From Pseudomonadota bacterium (lineage in GTDB: Bacteria > Desulfobacterota > Syntrophia > Syntrophales > JADFWA01), in assembly GCA_015222855.1 (NCBI GenBank), contig JADFWA010000247.1, positions 1 through 7,845 on the forward strand: a DNA stretch of 7,845 bases, read 5' to 3'. The notes under the pieces are model-generated. The model searched no databases. It was not told the origin of the DNA and was given only the letters and a program-made list of their open reading frames with translations. A program made the position numbers and the translations under genes. Of the stretch, positions 5,832 to 7,845 are shown piece by piece. Position 1 is the stretch's first letter; each line of letters starts with the position of its first letter.

Positions 5832-7845
5832 TACCTATACGGAGAAAATGCGGACCGCCTTTCACGAGGAAGCGGAAGAACTCCTGATTGAACTGGAGAC
5901 CTCCCTGATGGAGCTTGAAGAGAATCCTTTGGAAAAGGAACTGATCGACCAGGTTTTCCGGGCTCTCCACACCCTGAAAGGTTCCGGTTCAATGTTTGGA
6001 TTCGACGCGATTGCCGGTTTTGCCCATGAAATCGAATCGGTGTTCGATCTTGTACGCAATGATTCACTCCCTGCTTCGAGAGAGTTGATCGACCTTACCC
6101 TTTCTGCACGCGACCAGATATGCCGGATGCTCGCCGGAGAAGATGACGGTGCGATAAGTAAACAGAACAGTGAAATAATTTCTCAGATAAGAAAGCTTGC
6201 CGCCCCATTCACGGAACAGGAAGATCATCCTGATTCACCTGTTTCAGAGGATATTCCGGATAAAGAACAATTAAATCAATCAAAAAATGAAGATACTCAA
6301 AAACCTGTAACATACCGTATCCGTTTCAAACCTCCTGCCGATATTTTCCTCCATGGTACCGATCCGCTCCTGTTAATAGAGGAACTCGCGGGCTTAGGCG
6401 ATAGCCGGATAATAGCCCATGTCCGTTCCATCCCTGATCTCAACGGCCTGAATATTGAAACCTGTTATGTCTTCTGGGACATCATCCTGACCACCGATCG
6501 CGGGATAAACGCGGTCAGGGATATATTCATCTTTGTTGAAGATGACAGCGAGATAAAGATTGAGCTGATTGATGATGAAGCTTCCAATAAATTGGGTGAA
6601 ATACTGGTAGAAAGGGGAGATCTGGACGAGGAAAAGCTGAAAAAGGTCCTTACCAGACAGGAACCAATCGGTAAGATGCTCCGTGACGCGGGCCTTACCG
6701 ATAAAGCGGAAATAGAATCAGCGCTGGCGGAACAGACACAGATAAGAAAAGTAAAGGAAAGCCGGCAGAAGTTGGTAAAGGCGAATAGTATCCGGGTCGG
6801 ATCTGACAAACTCGATAAGCTGGTTGACATGGTAGGGGAGCTGGTAACCGTAGAGGCGCGGTTCAGCCAGAAAACTTCCGACACGAAAAATCTTGAATTC
6901 AGGTCTATGGCGGAAGAGATTGAACGGATCAGTTCCGGGTTACGGGACCTCTCAATGAGTTTGAGAATGGTCCCGATTGGGACAACCTTCAGCAGATTCA
7001 GAAGACTGGTCCGGGACCTTTCACAGCAGCTGGGGAAGAAAATCGAACTCGTAACCGAAGGGGGCGACACGGAGCTGGACGCGACGATAATAGAGCGCCT
7101 GGTTGAGCCGCTGATACATCTTATCCGTAATTCGATTGATCATGGTATTGAACGGCCGGATGAACGGGAAAAGGCCGGGAAACAACCGGCCGGGACCATT
7201 CACCTGCGGTCAACCCATTCGGGTGCTTTTGTTCTTATTCAGATTGAGGACGACGGAGCTGGGCTGAACACCGGGCAGATCCGTACGCGGGCAATCGAGA
7301 AAGGTATCATTGGCCCGGAAACAGTGCAGACCGAAAAAGAGATCTTCAAACTGATTTTTGCTCCCGGTTTTTCCACCGCGCAAGAGGTCACCGGTCTTTC
7401 AGGCCGCGGTGTCGGCATGGATGTGGTAAAGAGAACAATGGAGGAACTTGGCGGAGTAATAGAGGTTGAAAGTAAAAGGGGGAAGGGGACCCGGATCACC
7501 CTCAGGATCCCCCTGACCCTGGCAATAATAAGGGGGCTTTTAGTCCGTATCAGTGAGGCATCCTATGTGATACCCCTTTCATCGGTAGAAGAGTGCTTTG
7601 AAATAACAAGGCCGGAAACTCATCGGGAGCGTGATATCAGTCAGACAAACTTTCGGGGGACCCTTCTCCCCTATCTAAACTTGAGGAAAATATTCCTGCT
7701 TAACAGCAAGCCTCCTGAAATCGAGCATATGGTCATTATCAATTCAGACGGCTCGCGGAAAGGATTTCTTGTCGATCAGGTGATCGGGGAATTGCAGACG
7801 GTTGTCAAGAATCTGGGAATGGTATACAGCCACGTTGAAGGAATA
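5824..7845 (+). CDS. cheA: chemotaxis histidine kinase CheA (3' end beyond the window)
   Basis: The frame is open from ATG 5824 to the window edge, 674 residues. CheA takes input from receptors through CheW and phosphorylates CheY. Domains in order: HPt P1 (about 1-105) with phospho-acceptor His49 in LHTLKGSGSMFGF; an acidic linker; a middle domain (about 162-248) containing YRIRFKPPADIFLHGTDPLL and CYVFWDIILTTDRG, which replaces the usual CheY-binding P2; two MshEN-like 24-residue motifs (256-279 and 281-304); dimerisation P3 (about 323-400, with KLDKLVDMVGELV); ATPase P4 with N-box Asn436/Asp439/His440, G1 DDGAGLN (Asp476 or Asp477) and GLSGRGVGMDVVK (524-536); and CheW-like P5 from about 565, reaching FLVDQVIGELQTVVK. 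Perhaps 20-40 residues are missing. All kinase residues are intact. GAGGG at 5811-5815 is the ribosome site; the start overlaps the second STAS gene by 8 bases. Confidence 0.95.
   Translation, partial: MDDTYTEKMRTAFHEEAEELLIELETSLMELEENPLEKELIDQVFRALHTLKGSGSMFGFDAIAGFAHEIESVFDLVRNDSLPASRELIDLTLSARDQICRMLAGEDDGAISKQNSEIISQIRKLAAPFTEQEDHPDSPVSEDIPDKEQLNQSKNEDTQKPVTYRIRFKPPADIFLHGTDPLLLIEELAGLGDSRIIAHVRSIPDLNGLNIETCYVFWDIILTTDRGINAVRDIFIFVEDDSEIKIELIDDEASNKLGEILVERGDLDEEKLKKVLTRQEPIGKMLRDAGLTDKAEIESALAEQTQIRKVKESRQKLVKANSIRVGSDKLDKLVDMVGELVTVEARFSQKTSDTKNLEFRSMAEEIERISSGLRDLSMSLRMVPIGTTFSRFRRLVRDLSQQLGKKIELVTEGGDTELDATIIERLVEPLIHLIRNSIDHGIERPDEREKAGKQPAGTIHLRSTHSGAFVLIQIEDDGAGLNTGQIRTRAIEKGIIGPETVQTEKEIFKLIFAPGFSTAQEVTGLSGRGVGMDVVKRTMEELGGVIEVESKRGKGTRITLRIPLTLAIIRGLLVRISEASYVIPLSSVEECFEITRPETHRERDISQTNFRGTLLPYLNLRKIFLLNSKPPEIEHMVIINSDGSRKGFLVDQVIGELQTVVKNLGMVYSHVEGI
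6589..6735 (+). other. two MshEN-like 24-residue motifs within CheA
   Basis: CheA residues 256-279 and 281-304 share the pattern (L/I)-G-x-x-L-x-x-x-G-x(6)-(L/I)-x-x-x-L-x-x-Q with a strict 25-residue period. First copy: Leu257, Gly258, Leu261, Gly265, Leu272, Leu276, Gln279. Second copy: Ile282, Gly283, Leu286, Gly290, Ile297, Leu301, Gln304. This is the motif of the GspE/MshE N-terminal domain, which binds cyclic-di-GMP in MshE. The leading Arg of that motif is Lys256 in the first copy and Pro281 in the second, and the spacer is one residue, so ligand binding is uncertain. Confidence 0.65.

Noticed and set aside
5681..6067. Minus-strand open frame of 128 codons across the STAS2-cheA junction
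   Set aside because: It spans two well-supported plus-strand genes and its translation shows no domain or convincing ribosome site.
6465..7070. Long open frame on the minus strand opposite cheA (201 codons)
   Set aside because: Ser-rich low-complexity translation without a recognisable domain, lying wholly inside an unmistakable CheA; it is a shadow of plus-strand codon use.
7143..7198. Repeated GGCCGG/CCGGCC blocks in cheA
   Set aside because: They fall in a GC-rich conserved coding stretch after the N-box with no regular spacing; explained by codons.
1..7845. Whole window as a defence system, mobile element or phage region
   Set aside because: No integrase, transposase, nuclease, toxin, CRISPR repeat or attachment-site-like repeat; all genes fit chemosensory signalling.

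Overview
The window is one uninterrupted, co-directional chemosensory and signalling cluster. Every supported gene lies on the + strand. Gaps are at most about 37 bases and three junctions overlap, so it reads as a single operon or a large part of one. Order: possible tail of an upstream gene (perhaps a chemoreceptor); cheW; a soluble hybrid histidine kinase; a response regulator with an HD-GYP cyclic-di-GMP phosphodiesterase domain; a 602-residue soluble protein with chemoreceptor-like (MCP-like) helical hairpins; a CheY-like receiver; two tandem paralogous STAS-domain proteins; and cheA, which is still open at the right edge. No terminator, transposon, RNA gene or CRISPR was seen.

Organism: a Gram-negative type bacterium with Shine-Dalgarno-led genes and moderate GC. 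The style of CheW, the CheA architecture (an extra central domain plus two short repeats between HPt and the kinase core) and the mix of hybrid kinases with HD-GYP proteins resemble what I recall from Spirochaetota and Desulfobacterota/Geobacter-like lineages. This is an impression from protein style; no marker gene is present.

Left part (1-2917): CheW is the adaptor that would couple receptors to CheA. The hybrid kinase has an H-box, an ATPase domain and a C-terminal receiver but no sensor domain, so its input probably comes from a partner. The next gene is a receiver joined through a coiled coil to an apparently intact HD-GYP domain, a plausible output that degrades cyclic-di-GMP.

Middle (2907-5122): the MCP-like protein has no membrane segment and no ligand domain. 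It carries one recognisable and one weaker copy of the receptor tip motif, plus a D-x-x-x-Q helix like the catalytic motif of CheZ phosphatase. It is followed by a single-domain CheY.

Right part (5156-7845): two STAS proteins of 113 residues each, about 52% identical, are stitched to each other and to cheA by two 8-base overlaps. CheA has HPt, an unusual middle domain, two MshEN-like 24-residue motifs, dimerisation, ATPase and CheW-like domains; only its last residues are missing.

The most interesting ideas are a link between cyclic-di-GMP turnover and CheA (HD-GYP protein plus MshEN-like repeats), the double-hairpin receptor-like protein with a possible phosphatase motif, and the tightly coupled STAS pair. 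cheR, cheB and cheD are not in the window.
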